From the NCBI GenBank assembly GCA_033980235.1, contig CM067070.1:30312394-30376393 (forward strand): a stretch of DNA of 64,000 nt, in the 5' to 3' direction. Positions 23,149-35,313 of this stretch are shown in pieces (the first letter of the stretch is position 1; the number at the start of each line of letters is the position of its first letter). The position numbers and the translations under genes are program-made. Source of the stretch: Diadema setosum. Lineage: Eukaryota; Echinodermata; Echinoidea; Diadematoida; Diadematidae. The notes beneath the pieces are model-generated. The model did not search any database, was not told where the DNA came from, and saw only the letters and a list, made by a program, of their open reading frames with translations.

Positions 23149-24034
23149 GTATTTATTTATTTAACTGATTGTTACATCGCTTCATGCCCATCTAGATCTG
23201 TAATTTACATGATGTATGAAGCTAGTCACGGCTCACGCTTTGGGTTCTTGGCCGCGGGTAGTTAGGTCGTCTGTAGACCGGTAGGTTAATTTCCTACGTA
23301 CATTATGTTTTTCAACCAAAACGTGCTTGTATAAACACTTGCATAATTCAATCCTTACATACACTTTCAAAACTTCACATAAAATACGAATTTCTTTTAC
23401 AAAAACTAATCATCTAAATCAGCGTACGGAATATTCCCATTGTTGACACAGTAGGCCTACAACGTAGTCAGTACCACAGTCAGAGTATAGCCTATTCGTT
23501 GTAGTTCTATCTGAACAGTAACAGCAGCTGGCACCGTATCACATCACGCACAATTATTATAGGAGCAGTGTCCGAGTTCGATGATGTAGAAATCTAACAA
23601 GTTAGTTAGGCATATAGGGTCTAACGTGACGGTTATAGGGCCTAGCTAGGCAATGCTAGGGCCTAGTCAAGGGCTAGGCCCTATATTTTAGACTGCTGTG
23701 CTAGTGCTAAGTTCAATTAGGCCTAGGTCCTACTAAATTACACAATGACCTGTCTCGATCATTTCCTACCTCATAATTTAGAACTTATGGTCGGCTGTAT
23801 GATTGATAGCCCTACTACATCGGCCACCCTCTTGTATGTAATAAACCGACCGTGTATTAATTGGCACACTGAACGCTTAGTACGCACTTCACTGCACGCA
23901 AAGCATATAAAAATGGATTGGCTTTGACTGTTGATGAGGATGGTGTGGGAAAACGCGAAAATTCACCGTTCATTAACAAAGTTAATGGTTTTAATCAAAG
24001 ACAAAATTTCTAATGAATATTTTCACTGAATCAT

Positions 24035-24960
24035 AATTCAATTCAATTCAATTCAATTCATTTTATTTTCATACTTCTCATTTGTGAACATTACAACAGA
24101 AACCAGACAAGTTCTTTTACCTTGTGAACAATGAGCAGAAAACAAACAATATACATGGTGATAACACAGTAATTACATGTAATGATAACTGGTCAAAATC
24201 GAAATCGAAATGGGGTTGATCAAAGAGAAGTATGACGGGACCTACATGAAAGCTAGCTTGTTTGGCTGTAAGCCCCGAGTAATCAGTGTTAGTGAAAAAA
24301 AAACGGAGAACGGATAGAAGATAAGACCAGAATGATGATGTAAGGTTGCCAAATTTTATGTAATAAAAGAAGAAGAAAAAGAAGAAAAACAAACAAACTA
24401 TACATTAATATGAACTTACTGTGACCGAGCCATCATTATTATACAGCCTACTTTGGTATAAACTATTGCTGCATTAAAACTTTCACCAGGATATGATCAG
24501 TAAGACACAAAAAGTAACATATACAACTATTAAGCCATTTGGTGCCTGCCGTCAAGCTCTGCATAGAAGGTTAGAGAGGAGTAGAGGGAAAGAGGAAGAG
24601 AGGGAAACGAAGTAGAATGTGGAATTGCTAATGATGAATTCAGAGAGCCCGATGGCAAGACCCTAAATGGAATCTGCAACGTGTTGACAAAATGTTTGAT
24701 TGGACAATAACATACCACAGTATTACATAAGACATTAGGACTGTTCAGTGTCTGCAAAATATGCACTCAATAAAAACTCTTTTAATTTACGTTTAAAGGA
24801 ATATAAAGACGAGCAGCTTGTTATTTCGGGGGAGAGGTCATTCCAGTATCTAGGGCCCGTATACATTATCGTTTTTTTAGCGAAAATTGTTCGAGTACGT
24901 GGAATGTAATGTCTATGGAAGTTTCTAAAAAGCTTCGTACAACACAGTGTTCAAAACAAC
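24035..24960 (-). mobile_element. 5'-truncated LINE 3' end (minus strand)
   Basis: It ends in a (GAATT)n tail when read on the minus strand, at 24037-24060. The coding remnant near 24770-24925 reads HYIPRTRTIFAKKTIMYTGP then RYWNDLSPEI and a closing YSFKRKLKEFLLSA. This is the C-terminal LINE signature shared with 11231-11572 and 32999-34015. It lies in the presumed first intron of the cargo gene. Confidence 0.7.
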
Positions 24961-25864
24961 TTGGTTTGCCTGCATTGTCAATGCAAAAACAGCGGTCGAT
25001 CTAAATAAGGAGCGTTACCGCGGGGAGTTGAAACGAGGCCACGCAAGTTCGACGGCGATATTTTTGCACTGAAACTTCGAATCGAAAAGGGAACAAAGGC
25101 ATTTGATAGCCTAGCTCTGGATTTTCTCAATCACGTAGGTCAAGTTTTTTGCATGAATTTCAGTGTTAAATATTCTTATCAAGCAAATAAACATTAGGCG
25201 GTCGATGAGTAGTAGGTCCAACTGTACAACCAAAATCTACTATAAACATAATGAACCCCCTAAAATCCAATACTAAAGTGCAAGTTAAGTTCTGCTACTT
25301 TTGCTGGAGCAATTCATTCTTTACTGAGCATCATGCCATCGATGATGCTCGATGAATTAAGGTCTACGTAAGCTTCCAGTAGAAAAAAAGGCCTAGAACC
25401 CCTATAGAAAATGAAGATAAAGACAGAAAACAGATTGTGGTGTTTTAAACGCACAATATAGTCTATGCACCACACGTGAACTTAATGCCTGTAGTAATAA
25501 TATACCACCTTTAATAGTAGAGTTCTATTTGTTTCGTGTAGGTAGGTGGTTTGGAACCAATTTTTGGCACATTTTGTCACTTTCGAATAAGTTTCTATGC
25601 AAAGATTAGGAGCTTTCTTCTCAGTCTGTCAAGATTTCCATGCCAAATGAAGCACATTGTGCAAATTCACACAAACTTGTGAGAAAAATGTTTATAGAAT
25701 GAACATTTTTGCAGAGGCTAATGATCATGCATTATTCACTCCATCATTTATGTTTTTGTTGTTAACTTGAGTATTATATTTTTTTTTCCATTTGGTTTAT
25801 AGCATTCTTTCTGGGCCACCCTTAATATGATTACAAATGCAATCTTGTTCCATAATTTGTACAG

Positions 25865-26023
25865 ATCAAGCAAGACTTCAGCCAGGAGATCATGGCTGAA
25901 GACAGGATGTTTGCAGCATGGCCATGTATGCTGACAAAGTACTCTAGTATGGGGAATCAAGATGTCCATCGTAGCAAATGCTGCTTATTCGTCACATGGG
26001 TGACACCGATGGCCTTTCCCAAG
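25865..26023 (+). CDS. Internal exon of a SAMD3-like cargo gene
   Basis: The acceptor ATAATTTGTACAG leads into 53 open codons in phase 0 (IKQDFSQEIMAEDRMFAAWP then CMLTKYSSMG) and ends AAG before the donor GTACAT. The I-x-QDF...RM...WP pattern recalls the block I remember as QDF...GEE...WPT in uncharacterised SAMD3-like proteins of fish and invertebrates. Those proteins lack an assigned activity, so I give no function. The assignment leans on the clearer match of the last exon at 28928-29574. No database check was possible. Confidence 0.5.
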
Positions 26024-26199
26024 GTACATTTTAAATAGTATTGCTCTGTGTAGAGATTCTAATCTACAGCCCCACGCAGTGCCACCCTTTCCCTTTTTGC
26101 ATTTGAGTTGAGGTGAATTTATTTACAACATTAACAAAATACTTACAGTATGTACATGACTATTAAAAAAAAAAAATTATTAGAGCGAGAAATTCATTC

Positions 26200-27005
26200 A
26201 ATGCTTGTTAATTAATTTCTAAGACTTTCGCAAAAACCTGCAAAAACTGAAGTGGATCTGTAATTTCAAAGCCAATATCAAAGAGATCATCCGGGCTCTT
26301 GATGACTCTGCTTTGTCCATCATTCAACTTGCATGTCATGTTCCCGTATTTGGTTTTGTTGCCGATTCGACATCATGAGCTTCCTTGGCATTTATCATGC
26401 ACTGATCAAGTGACACATTGCATGCCTTTAGATCTTCATTGATGTACGCACTTTTCATATGTTCTCTTTTCCTTTCAGACTAGAATGCCCAGAATACAGT
26501 TTGTTCCTTTTGTTTGCAATAAAGTGGACTTTGATCTGCCTGCTCTTTCCTTCTTGACTTTCCCCACGATGATGACAAGATCATGAAGATGAGATGTCCT
26601 CTTTCCAAATGTCTAAGCCAACTTCCTTGGCAACATTTGACTCGCCCTCAGTAAGCTCTTCCTCTGTCTCCTCAGCCCCCTCTGGCAGGCCAGTCAGGCA
26701 GAGATTGTCCCTCCTTAGCTCATGTTGGACCTCGTCCTGCTGGAACTGAATCCTCAAGAGATGACATGTGGATTCAGAACATCTTTAATTGTGCTCATAC
26801 AAGCTTTTTTCGCTCCTTGTATCACATGCGGTGGTGCATCTTTAATGACTGTAACTGCAGCTTGTACAATTATTTGGGAGAGGCTGTCTCCTGCCCCTCT
26901 CTCACATTATAGCACCCCACGGCCACACAGTTCATGTGCACTGAAACTGCTGGACGGTTTGTCCTTGCCTCCTTCATCTACCATTCCCCTTTTCTTCTCC
27001 ACTGC
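26200..27005 (-). pseudogene. LINE ORF1-like fragment, decayed
   Basis: The minus strand gives pieces typical of non-LTR retrotransposon ORF1 proteins: DNLCLTGLPEGAEETEEE near 26690, then AYINEDLKACN near 26440, then LNDGQSRVIKSPDDLFDIGF near 26300, and a stop near 26210. Frameshifts and stops separate them. ORF1 proteins of this type bind RNA and often have a coiled coil. The fragment lies in the intron between the cargo exons at 25865 and 27749. Confidence 0.45.
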
Positions 27006-27748
27006 CTGATCAACTCATATGATAATCAAACTTTTTTTTTGTCATTATAGGATAACATTAACAGAGAAGTCTTTTATGAAATATTAAAGTTTTTGTATTC
27101 TTTTTCCTACTACTTGGAATAAAAATCACTGGACCTTGAACATCCCTTGCTCTTGCTAATCTAATTAAGATATATGCATATTAACTGATCTTGCTTTATG
27201 CAATGCCAGAATATGACATGAACCTCCTGCAAAAGCCCAAATGTCATTCATATTGCAATAGTCTTTGTTAAGCACTTAACAGTAGTGCAAGATTATTCTT
27301 TGTATTAAGGCACTGGCTGTCAATACCATTCAACTTTCTTTCATCCAAGTTCATGGTAACTCTGATTTCTGCTTTGTAGAATAGCATGATGATTATTACA
27401 GCATACTAATTCTAATGCTTGGCCTTACAAGTTTGGCTCTACTCATCCACAATTACTTGCCCGTCTTGGTAGTAAATTATGCCATTGCCATAATCAGTCC
27501 CTCATTCAAAATGTGTAGTATTTTCTACAATACCCTCCAAACAACTTAAAAACAGCCCCCCCCCCCCCACAGTTAGTAATCCCGGTTGCAATCAAGTACA
27601 ATATAAGTACATAAGCCAGCATCTGAATATGAGCTGATACTTGTCATCATTTCTCTTTATCAGCCTTGATTGTGTTAATATTTTTAAAGGGTATATTTGT
27701 ACTTATCATTAAAAATACTCCCCCTGTGTCATACATTTTGCTCCACAG

Positions 27749-27867
27749 AGGAAAGAGAGACGCTTGCATTCAGCATGCTGCTGCTAGTTTGCCGAGGCTG
27801 GACTGCGAGGGTGTGGGGCAAGTGCTCCTTTCAGGAGTCGTTGGAGTTATTCTACGACTTTCAACCT
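27749..27867 (+). CDS. Internal exon of the SAMD3-like cargo gene
   Basis: The acceptor TTTGCTCCACAG and the donor CAACCTGTAAGTACC are both strong. The open frame reads EERETLAFSMLLLVCRGWTA then RVWGKCSFQESLELFYDFQP and ends in phase 0, matching the next exon. Leading bases allow entry after either AG (27748 or 27750). Only the second joins the 25865 exon in frame, so a missing exon between them is possible. The block corresponds in position to the leucine-rich stretch before the QPF/LxxMG segment in SAMD3-like proteins. Confidence 0.55.
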
Positions 27868-28927
27868 GTAAGTACCTAACTGTTCGGAGGCTAATCTTCT
27901 AAAACAAGTTATGTGTTGCCCTCTTATTAAAATGATGAGATGGACTTTGACACTGCAATACAAAATATAGAAATCATCAAGCTGTGGTCAATAGTTACAG
28001 AAATTACCAGTTTATGCTGTTTCATTTGTTAGTTTAGTCCATGGATTCTACATATAAATGCAAATTTACTATGTTGCTAATGTATGCTGTGAATCACAAT
28101 AATTTTTTTTAATGAAAAAAAAATCTTATATTACATAGTCAACATACATATTTACTTTATTTTGTGCCTGACTGCTCAATCACACACTTGTCCAATATCA
28201 ATATGTCCTTTTCATTTTGATAAAAAGGTGAAAAAATTCGCATGAAATGCAAAATTGGTACAAATGTCGCCAATAAGGAATATTCCATTCGTCAATAAAT
28301 ATTGCACTTGACCTATGGTATCATTATATTCAGCAAGATGCTGGAAATATATCACGTACCACTCATATACATCCAATGTGATACAGGGTGTCTCCCCCCC
28401 CCCCCCCCCCCATACCAAAAAGAAAAAAGACCTCGCATACTCCTTAATGTTCCTACAATGTAAGTGGACAAAATTGTTATACTACTAGTATTGGAAAGAG
28501 TAACTTACCCAAAGTAATGAAATGCAATTCAGAAGTAGTTTTTGTTTGATAATACTTTTTGCCTGGGCTTGCCAGCAATAAAATTAATTGCCTTTCAGAA
28601 GTTCCCATAGGCCACACAGTTGAAAATTCATTCAGCCAGGTCATGGTTAGCCCTTGCAAGAATAGAAAATTTAATACATGGATGTTATATACTACATAAA
28701 ATACCCAATTTAGGGTATATGTTTGCAAATGAAATGTTGCAGAATTTGGCCAGGCACTTTATTATGAACTCTACCTTAAACATTGGAGAGGTGTGGGAAA
28801 TATATCTGTTCTGATGGACCTCATTATACCAATGCCTCAACCCAACACTTCTGCGTAGATTATTTCAAGATTTTATCGAGATGTATAGTTATGCATGTTT
28901 CTTTTCCAATTCCATTTCATTTTACAG

Positions 28928-29574
28928 GAGTGCACAGACCTGGCTTTCTACATTGGACAAATTGACAGGAAGCAGAGACCACAGCCCTTCATCTTGCTGA
29001 TGGGACGATCCTGGAAGAAGCCACTGCAAACCTTTGTCATTAGGAAGTTTTGGCTACACGACGCGAAGACCGAGAATACGAGGAAGCGATCTACAGTCCC
29101 TGTGCTCTGACTCCCGTCCCCATATCTATGCAGTTTCGCTTTCCTGTGCAGGACGGAGGCGTGGGGACAAGATCGCTGATTGGTTGGCTGACTGGCTGGC
29201 TCACTCCTGCCTAGCATCGGGACCGAACGCTATTTTGGGCAAGTACCGTACTCGTCTTCCCTCGGACAGGACGTTCCTTGGATTTGATCATGTCCAGGAG
29301 CAAATTTCGCACACGACACGCTTAACTCCAGGCTGCGTTGTGCTTGCAAAAACTCCCTATTGTAGAGAGACAGGGATTCTTGTTTCCAACTTTGACAAAG
29401 GCTGTGGACTGTGCATTCAAAGTGCATTATGTCCTAGATGTAGAGTACCAGGCTCAATGTTTTGCTGCTTGGCAGTTCTTGGAGACAGTTGTGTACAAAG
29501 TGCCTGGTAAAGTGACGTCCAATTCTGTGAGAGAGATCAGGACATACCTGAACTCTTCAAATCAGGAAGATTAG
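28928..29574 (+). pseudogene. Last exon of the SAMD3-like cargo gene, split by a MITE
   Basis: A strong acceptor (TTCATTTTACAG) opens ECTDLAFYIGQIDRKQRPQP then FILLMGRSWKKPLQTFVI, up to 29041. A 315 bp TA-flanked insert follows, giving an in-frame stop at 29108. From 29360 the coding resumes (VERQGFLFPTLTKAVDCAFK, VHYVLDVEY, AAWQFLETVVYKVPGK, SVREIRTYL) and ends at TAG 29572-29574. Ignoring the insert, the two halves are in one frame. The closing FK-x-HYV...Y...FL-x-TVVY...REIR pattern matches, from memory, the C-terminus of SAMD3-like proteins. As it stands the gene would be truncated unless the insert is spliced out. Confidence 0.6.
29043..29357. mobile_element. TA-flanked MITE inside the last exon, 315 bp
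   Basis: TA is at 29041-29042 and 29358-29359. The ends are imperfect inverted repeats (GGAAGTTTTGGC against GGGAGTTTTTGC read from the right, continuing with CACRACGC). Skipping it restores the exon's reading frame, which independently fixes its borders. TA duplication suggests Tc1/mariner-type mobilisation. It includes an open frame that is probably meaningless. Confidence 0.7.
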
Positions 29575-31519
29575 ATGCGTAGAATGAGATTGTCATGGTC
29601 ATCAAAAGTTTAATTGACAAAGTTGACTTTTTGGTCATTCGTCAAAGCAAAGGTTTGGTATCTATGTTCTATTTGTTTATAACACAATAAGTAATGGATA
29701 CATGTCACATGGAAAGATCAAAGGTCATGAGAAGATTGTTCTATTAGTGGGTAATGTGGGCCCTTGAAAACTTGTGATAAAGATGGGCTAGAAATGAATT
29801 AAAAAGAGTATTTTGCATAGTAGTGACTTAATGAAATATTGGGCAAGATCTTCACAGGTTTATACTGAAGCATGACAGTCAATTTTCAGAAATATAGCAG
29901 TTGTGAAATTAAAACCTCATATCTGTTGAGCATAATGGAGGTGACACTCTGTACTGAATGTTTCCTTCATAAAATTCAAGATGAACTGTTTCGTAGAATG
30001 TATATTTCCATTATGAATTTATTTCATTGTATATAGAGTAATCGTCATTACTGCCATCTCTATCACAGGAGTGACAGAGATGATCTTTGCTGGACAGATG
30101 TGCTGTACTTGGCACATCCCAGTTATGAAAAACAAAATTGTATGTGTTCATGGTAGCAGGTATGACTAAACAGGAGTAAGTTTCATTATAATTACAATGT
30201 ACTGTATTTGGTCTGTTCAGATATGCTGAATATAGGTATGGCGTAGAATTTTCACAAGAGATAAAACTTATTTCTTAATGTGAATGGTTTCTCCATCTGC
30301 AGTATATTTGCAGTCATCATTGTACTCTCAAGGAAATATAATCTAATAACCCCTGACTTACTATTGCAGATGTTCCCCAAAACCATTGCAACTGAAATGA
30401 TTCAAAATGTTGTTACATCAAATTGAACATTGTTAAAAATGATCTAGTTAATAGAGAAGCTGTGTAGTGCAATATCTTCAGTAATATTTTCTTAGTGGGG
30501 CAACAAAGTACAGTATTGGGACAGAAAAGCAAATCCTTAGAGGGCCATTCCCGTATGCTTCGCTTATGAGATTTCCAAGCGCATGTTATAGTGACAAACA
30601 CTTCAAGAACAAAGTCAGTGGTTCTAAGAAAATCAGATAATCATTCCAGGAAATAAGACTCATTCAAGATTTATCTTGTCTTGTCAGGGTATGATCACTA
30701 TAAAACTGGATAATGTGTATGCAAGGTGTGCATTGGACTGTAAAAGCATTCTGAAAAATTACATTCTCTGTGTACTGTTCATTCAGTTGGCCCTCTTGGA
30801 CCCATCTGAGGACAACTGATGGTCCCCATGCACCCACACAATATGAGAAATGAAGCAACAAAATATTCAATGTGGTACAGGTATAGATAATCTCAAGCTG
30901 AACACATCCATGTTATGCCTGATAATTAATTCTTTAATTACTGCATGTTTCAAATTGAATTTGCCATTGCAGTTTAGTTGAAATATTGTGAAATGTGATT
31001 TTTACGGTGTTAAGCACCCCATTTGTATGTAAGTGGAATCAAAATGTACATTTGACAATACACTAAGCTTTAGATGAGTCGAGGTCAATTCAGCTGGGAA
31101 ATCACTTAACTCAAGCATAACAAAAGCTCGTGATTTTTTCTCTGCAGTCAAACTGCATATTTTTACTAAATCCGCGCAAGTCGACACATTTTTCTCGGTT
31201 CTCGAGAACTCCGACTTATCAAAGGTTAACTGTATAAGAAGAATTGTTACTCTGTATATATTCTGAAAATGGATGAGACAATTCTTGATTGGCTCAATTT
31301 GTTATTAATTTTGTAATAAGTTTGCACATCGATGGACAGATTGACCGATTGAAGGTTTTCTAATGATACGCTGTCAGTGATATAGACAGTAAAAAATGTG
31401 CTGAAATATATAATTGGCCAAAAAGATAAACATTTGTGTTACTGTGCTTATATACAAGTGAGTTGTACAGTAACATGGGATTAAGAACTGTTTAAATTCT
31501 AAACATGAATATTTAATAT
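29575..31519. other. 3' part of the CACTG element, nothing recognised
   Basis: AT-rich sequence without long ORFs. It presumably holds the 3' UTR of the cargo gene and spacer. I could not assign a polyadenylation site with confidence. Confidence 0.4.
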
Positions 31520-31937
31520 TTGCTTTAAACAACCCAGTTGTATAAAATTACTTTTAAACAACCCGGTTGTATAAAATGACTTTTAAACAACAGTTGTTTA
31601 GAGTTTTAAACAACTCTTTTTAAAAAACTCAGTTGTATAAAATTACATTTAAACAACAGTTGTTTAGACTTTTAAACAACTTTTTTTTAAACAACCCAGT
31701 TGTATAAAATGACTTTTAAACAACAGTTGTTTAAATTTTTAAACAACTTTTTTAAACAACCCAGTTGTTTACATTTCTTTTAAACAACAGTCGTTTAGAA
31801 TTTTTAAACAACAAAGGGTTAAAAGTTTAAACAACTACGTGTTGTTTAATTTTTAAACAACAGTTGAGCGATTCACCGGTTAACTTGTGGTTGTTTAAAA
31901 TTTTAAACAACCTTGTTAATTTTTTTTTCTAACAGTG
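31520..31937 (-). repeat. Right end: dense TTTAAACAAC subterminal array
   Basis: More than fifteen TTTAAACAAC or GTTGTTTAAA motifs occur in both orientations, many as facing pairs (AACAACAGTTGTTT), with CCCAGTTGTATAAAAT between some. It ends in TTCTAACAGTG. Such arrays are the usual transposase-binding regions of CACTA elements. Confidence 0.75.
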
Positions 31938-32180
31938 CACAGTATATGGCCGTCGTATCCATACATAGTTCTAGGTAATTTACGCAATCTAAAAACAATG
32001 TTGATTTTATAATATTGATCAGAGACGTTCATTTGTACGCACATTGTTCTTCCAGTGCATGATAAATTTATTTTAATATCATTTTAACTCTATCTTTTTT
32101 TTTTTCTTACAGCAAGATGGGAAGACCGGATGGATTTCAAATGCTCCGAATATTAGAATTTCGTCCTGCTCAGGATCTTT
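31938..32180. other. Short gap between two mobile elements
   Basis: It contains an acceptor-like TTTTTTTTTCTTACAG near 32112, followed by CAAGATGGGAAGACCGGATG. No exon can be supported. Confidence 0.3.
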
Positions 32181-32998
32181 AAGTTCAAGTTCAAAGTTCA
32201 AAGTTTATTTCATTTTTCAACAAAAACATATGTTTCACTTCATTTAGTAACAGAAAATAAGGTAAGTAGAACATAGTGAAATGAAAAGAATATAACAATT
32301 GAGGACCTAAAGTAATCATACATTGTATTGCAAGAAAGAAACATAAGTGATCAAAGCGAAATACATGTATACCGTTGTTTTAAATGCGAAAAATGGAGGG
32401 ACCCACTAAAAAGACAGAGCTTGTAGTATGTGGGTCCCTCTGGAGAAGAACATCAACGAAAAGATAAATTGAACCGTCGTATATACAAAAAGATAACAAA
32501 GTGGAAGAAGTCTGGAAGCCCACTAGAAATTAGATTAACAAATAAATACATTTACATAGACGCGAACTAACATAAAACAGGACTAGACAGCAAGACAACT
32601 ACTAAAGAAAAGGATGTAAAGGACAAAACGGGATGGACAAGACTGACGAACTGAAGACAAAATAGCAGACGAGAACGCAAACAAGAGACAGAAACAGTAA
32701 CAGAACAACAGAAACAACATAAACATAAACATAAACAGCGATCTTCGGCAGAAGCATGCCAAGAGAAACAGAAGATAGTTGCTGGGGAAAGCGAAATTTT
32801 GACGCCTGGAAGAAAGACAAGAAAATAGAAAATAGAGGGATATATGAACCGAAGTAGCACACGGAGAGTCAGCTACTAGACTCTATGGGTAAAAAATGGC
32901 ATAGATGACAACATTGCAAACATCCAGGGGAAAAAAATACCGTTAATTATTCGAATAGGGGACAAAGTAAACAGGTTAGTATAAAAAAGGCCAAAACG

Positions 32999-34015
32999 TT
33001 AATTCAGTATTGTAGAGTCATACAATTGCAATAAAAAAGACTTCAGTCTCCTCTTGAAAGAGTATATGGATGGAGCATCTTTTAAGTCATGATTCAAAGA
33101 ATTCCAATAATTTGGGCCTACATAAATAAGTGAGTTTTTAGCAAAAATCGTTCTTAAAAGAGGTAAATGAAATTCACCAGATCGCCTAGTGGGATATTTA
33201 TGAAATGATTTATTTTTGAGGAGCATAGAATCAAAAATAGATGGAAGCAAGTTATTACAATACTTGTACATAAATTGCCCTGAATTAAACAAAAACAAAT
33301 CTGTCATTTTTAAGAGCTTGTTGGAGGCAAACAACATATTTGTATGAGAACATACAGAGGAATTACAGATAACACGAAGAGCTTTCTTTTGTAAAAGGAA
33401 CACTTTGTCTAATAAATTCTGATGTGTGTTGCCCCAAACTAATACTCCATAATTAAGATGAGGCAATATTAACGACGAGTATAACATAAGTAATGATTTT
33501 TGTGACATATGAAATTTCAATCTATTTATTATACCTATATTACGTGATACTATATTACAAACATTATCAACAAGTGATTTCCAGGAAAGTTTGTGATCTA
33601 CAATGACACACAAAAATTTGGTATGTGAGACTCTTTGTAGATGAGAGTCATCTAATACTATATTCATACTTAAACTATCAACAGTGTTACTAAAAAGCAT
33701 GTATTTCGTTTTTTGAGCATTGAGTGATAGCCTATTGGCCCTGACCCAATTTGTCACTTTCTTCAACTCAATGTTGATTTTATGAACAAGAAAATCAATA
33801 TCATTATGGGCAAAAAAAAACATTTGTGTCATCTGCAAAATAAAAGAGAGGTTGTCGGATACGCGACAAAAATCATTGATATAAATAATGAACAATAACG
33901 GCCCTAAAAGACTTTCCTGTGGGACGCCGCATTTGACTTCTCTGACAACTGAATCATAGTTTTTAATTGTTACAAATTGTTTTCTATCAACTAAATAACC
34001 CCTGAACCACTCCAA
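32999..34015 (-). pseudogene. LINE reverse transcriptase C-terminal half and C-terminal domain
   Basis: It opens with WFRGYLVDRKQFV, then GVPQESLLGPLLFIIYINDF and WVRANRLSLNAQKTKYM. The C-terminal domain follows (LNYGVLVWGNT, LQKKALRVI, YPTRRSGEFHLP, YVGPNYWNSL). GVPQES stands where GVPQGS is usual. Around 33810-33845 the catalytic FADD box is present in the DNA but in a different frame from its flanks: one base is missing before it and a nine-T run after it brings the frame back. The enzyme would be dead even without the other breaks. Confidence 0.85.
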
Positions 34016-34048
34016 GGCCTCCCCACGTATTCCATAATGCGATAACTT

Positions 34049-34774
34049 TTAAAGTAAAATATCATGATTGATAGTGTCGAAGGCCTTGGAGAAGTCCAAG
34101 AAAATACTAACTAAATGAGAATGGTTATCAATTGCATGAACAACTCTATCAACAAAATGCAAAAGAGCATGCGTAGTACTATGTTTCTTGCGAAAACCAA
34201 ACTGATAATTCGTAATAACCTCATGTGCCTTCAAAAAATTAAACATTCTCTTATAAATGAGTTTTTCTAAGACCTTGGACAATGACGATAATAATGAAAT
34301 TGGGCGATAATTGCTGATTTCAAACTTATCACCTGCCTTAAATATTGGGATTACTTTAGCTAATTTCATTTTATCGGGAAACACACCGTTAAAAATTGAC
34401 AAATTGAATATATGAGCAAGTGGATCAGCAACCGAGGAAATGACACCCTTAAGTACAAAAGTATCTATCTCATCATAACCAGAACTACGTTTATTTTCAA
34501 AAGAGGAAACTATATCAATAATTTCAAATCTGTTAGTTGGTGTGAAAAATATGGAATCAGAGTTACGCTGACCTAAAAATTCAGTAAAATGAGTCTCTGT
34601 TGCAGGAATGTTATGAGCATAATTTTCGCCTATTTTTGAAAAATAAGTATTAAAAATATTTGCAATATAAAGGGGATCATTAATCAATTCATCATTCACT
34701 TTAACTCTATCAATGTCAGAGTTTTTACTCGGAACATTCATGGCCTGTTTTAAAACTTTCCAGGTATTTTTCAT
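34049..34774 (-). pseudogene. LINE reverse transcriptase, N-terminal half
   Basis: The order of blocks is typical of jockey-superfamily reverse transcriptases: SSGYDEIDTFVLK, then KVIPIFKAGDKFEISNYRPI, SLLSSLSKVLEKLIYKRM, FGFRKKHSTTHALL, and LDFSKAFDTINHDILL (holding the first catalytic Asp). It stops at TAA after NHDILL, where the family continues without a break. The next block follows in another frame. Confidence 0.85.
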
Positions 34775-35313
34775 ATCAAACTTATATCTCGATAATTGCT
34801 TAGAATAATATCTTTTCTTTTCAGAACATAAAAAATCATTGTCAAAGTATTTTTGTATGATGTATATCTATTCTTCGATCGCTCAGTTTTTTCCATTTTG
34901 TACTTATAATACAAACGATTTTTCCTATTAATTGAACGAAGAATTGATCTTGAAATCCAAGGTAACCTGGGTGTTTTTCTATACTCTGTTCTATTTCTTT
35001 GTTTTAGAATTACATCATCTGAATGATGATTGAAAATTTCCACAAAATTATGAAAAGATATATTAACGTCATCGCTGCCAAATACTCCTGACCAGTCAGC
35101 ATTCGCGAAAGTCGCATCAAAACTTGCTAACTTTTCAGGTGAAACTCTACGTCTGAACAAAAAAGATGAATAAGGTTTAGTATTAGCTGGTGTTTTAGGT
35201 GTAAAACAAGTCATTATTGGAAAATGATCGGTCATATAATAAAGAATTATAAAAGAATCGGGGAGGGGTAAAATATTACATTTATTTTTATATTTAGGCT
35301 CAGTCATGTTCAC
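34771..35313 (-). pseudogene. LINE endonuclease C-terminus and linker
   Basis: The block includes YYMTDHFPIM, the SDH-type motif that closes the apurinic-like endonuclease fold. It then has the linker typical of this superfamily (TPRLPWISRSILRSINRKN then RLYYKYKMEKTERSKNRY). Upstream endonuclease motifs are missing, so the element was truncated here or the rest is lost. The block overlaps the next one by a few bases in another frame, which marks a frameshift near 34772. Confidence 0.7.

Larger units (their letters stand above)
22700..31937 (+). mobile_element. 9.2 kb CACTA/EnSpm-like transposon with cargo exons
   Basis: The left end reads CACTGTTAGAA (22700-22710) and the right end TTCTAACAGTG (31927-31937). 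CA lies outside both ends (22698-22699 and 31938-31939), which could be a 2 bp target duplication. Just inside both ends are repeated GTTGTTTAAA or TTTAAACAAC motifs: a few at 22728-22855 and a dense array at 31520-31915. Short CACTR ends plus subterminal repeats are typical of CACTA/EnSpm elements. I found no recognisable CACTA transposase. The interior holds plus-strand exons and nested LINE pieces. Confidence 0.6.
32181..35313 (-). mobile_element. Jockey-superfamily (CR1/L2-like) LINE, 5' truncated
   Basis: Read on the minus strand it starts inside the endonuclease domain near 35313, runs through the reverse transcriptase, C-terminal domain and a long 3' UTR, and ends in a (GAACTT)n tail at 32181-32203. 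Three frame-shifted coding blocks remain. It is inactive as it stands. The 3' UTR (32204-32998) has no gene. Confidence 0.85.

Noticed and set aside
29034..29510. 158-codon open frame overlapping the last exon
   Set aside because: It starts before and runs through the 315 bp MITE and overlaps the real coding frame in another phase. Its content has no protein-family character.
32567..32862. Overlapping minus-strand ORFs in the LINE 3' UTR (hydrophobic, signal-like)
   Set aside because: They lie in the untranslated tail of a truncated LINE, two frames overlap, and no family is recognised.
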